A stretch of DNA of 64,000 nucleotides from Lepidurus packardi. Lineage: Eukaryota; Arthropoda; Branchiopoda; Notostraca; Triopsidae. Positions within the stretch are counted from its first letter, which is position 1. Every line of letters starts with the position of its first letter. The position numbers and the translations under genes were made by a program. The stretch covers positions 16,911 through 80,910 of the forward strand of contig JAKZAN010000174.1 in assembly GCA_023053545.1 (NCBI GenBank), written 5' to 3'. Below, piece after piece: positions 63,538-64,000 of the stretch. A model generated the notes under the pieces. The model searched no databases and had not been told where the DNA came from. It saw only the letters and a program-made list of their open reading frames with translations.

Positions 63538-64000
63538 TCATGCATTAATAAACTTCATCGATTTATAGTAACGAGTCACGTTGTCCCTCACGTAGACCTC
63601 CTATTAGTACCTGTTCCGTGGCTTACCGTAAAAGTCATATTCTAAAAATGTAATGCTCTATTGATTCTAAAAATTACTTTCGCAAGACAAATCCCACACG
63701 TACTTGAGAGTGTGTTTCTGGCTGTTGCGTACCTGATGCTTCTCACAGAATTCCTGCAGCATCGATGTCTCCACCCATCGAATATCCTCGATCTCTCTTT
63801 TGCAGTAATCTAGTTTTGAAGGGATTTATGGCACCCTGAGTAAGCACACAAAGTAAAGTCCCATGCTGGTAATGTACTCTTCCTCGCCCATGCACAACAA
63901 CGAATGATAACTAGATCGAAGCCCAGTCTCCTCATAGAGTTCCCTAACAGCAGCCTGCACGAGAGGTTCATTACGGTCAACCAACCCACTTGGTAATCCC
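63538..64000 (-). CDS. Nudix hydrolase, partial (runs off the right edge)
   Basis: Minus strand, TGA 63538-63540; the 5' end lies beyond 64000. The Nudix box G-x5-E-x7-REUxEExGU is complete: GLVDRNE then RELYEETGL, near the window edge. Downstream are YFVCLLRVP and REIEDIRWVE, the usual strand and helix after the box. Nudix enzymes hydrolyse nucleoside diphosphates linked to another group; substrate cannot be told. Two TAG and several TAA codons lie in the C-terminal part. A short intron after EKHQ (GTACGC...) is possible but not needed. Confidence 0.82.

Overview
The window is nuclear DNA of a ciliate, and most likely of a peritrich (Vorticella/Carchesium/Epistylis group). The key reading rule is that TGA is the only stop codon. 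TAA and TAG are sense codons, and conserved positions in several unrelated families show that they encode glutamate (the Peritrich Nuclear code, NCBI table 30), not the glutamine of Tetrahymena or Paramecium. Every gene below was rebuilt with that rule; under the standard code they fall apart into dozens of false short ORFs. Other ciliate marks are very short spliceosomal introns (mostly 31-58 nt, GTA...YAG), tight gene packing on both strands, and a 232-bp tract of the oligohymenophorean telomere repeat GGGGTT.

Layout. 1-9.2 kb: a giant coiled-coil protein (+), a coiled-coil/MORN protein (+) and an ankyrin protein (-). 9.5-17.2 kb: an F-box/TBC protein (-), then (+) a small basic protein, centrin, a B-box-like/leucine-rich-repeat protein and a small zinc-ribbon protein. 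17.5-23.7 kb: a giant coiled-coil gene with two internal tandem-repeat arrays (330-bp and 315-bp units), the second disturbed by a frameshift. 24.5-37.3 kb: a Ser/Pro-rich protein, a mitochondrial membrane protein, a CDP-alcohol phosphotransferase (-), a CID-domain protein, a CxxC protein, two tandem arrestin-like paralogues, a REEP/Yop1 protein and a PDI-like protein without catalytic cysteines. 37.43-37.66 kb: the telomere-repeat tract, abutting an LRR gene (-) that has no stop before the junction.

38.6-64 kb: an EF-hand/PH/CaMK-type kinase, a SAXO-like axonemal microtubule protein (-), a RING finger protein, a B9D2-like transition-zone protein (-), mitochondrial HSP70, an SCP/FCP-type phosphatase, a BPNT/IMPase-family phosphatase (-), a propeller-like protein, a small unknown (-), an STPG/SHIPPO-repeat protein, a CBM20 protein (-), two unknowns, a Myb/SANT-like protein, an RPA1-like protein (-) and a partial Nudix hydrolase (-) at the right edge.

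There is no operon logic; each gene has its own start and short flanks. The content is housekeeping plus a notable share of cilium/cytoskeleton genes (centrin, SAXO, B9D2, STPG, MORN, giant coiled coils). The strongest points for follow-up are the glutamate code with its internal evidence, the interstitial telomere tract with a gene cut at its edge, and the near-identical repeat arrays of the 17.5-23.7 kb gene. No tRNA, rRNA, CRISPR array or transposon was recognised.
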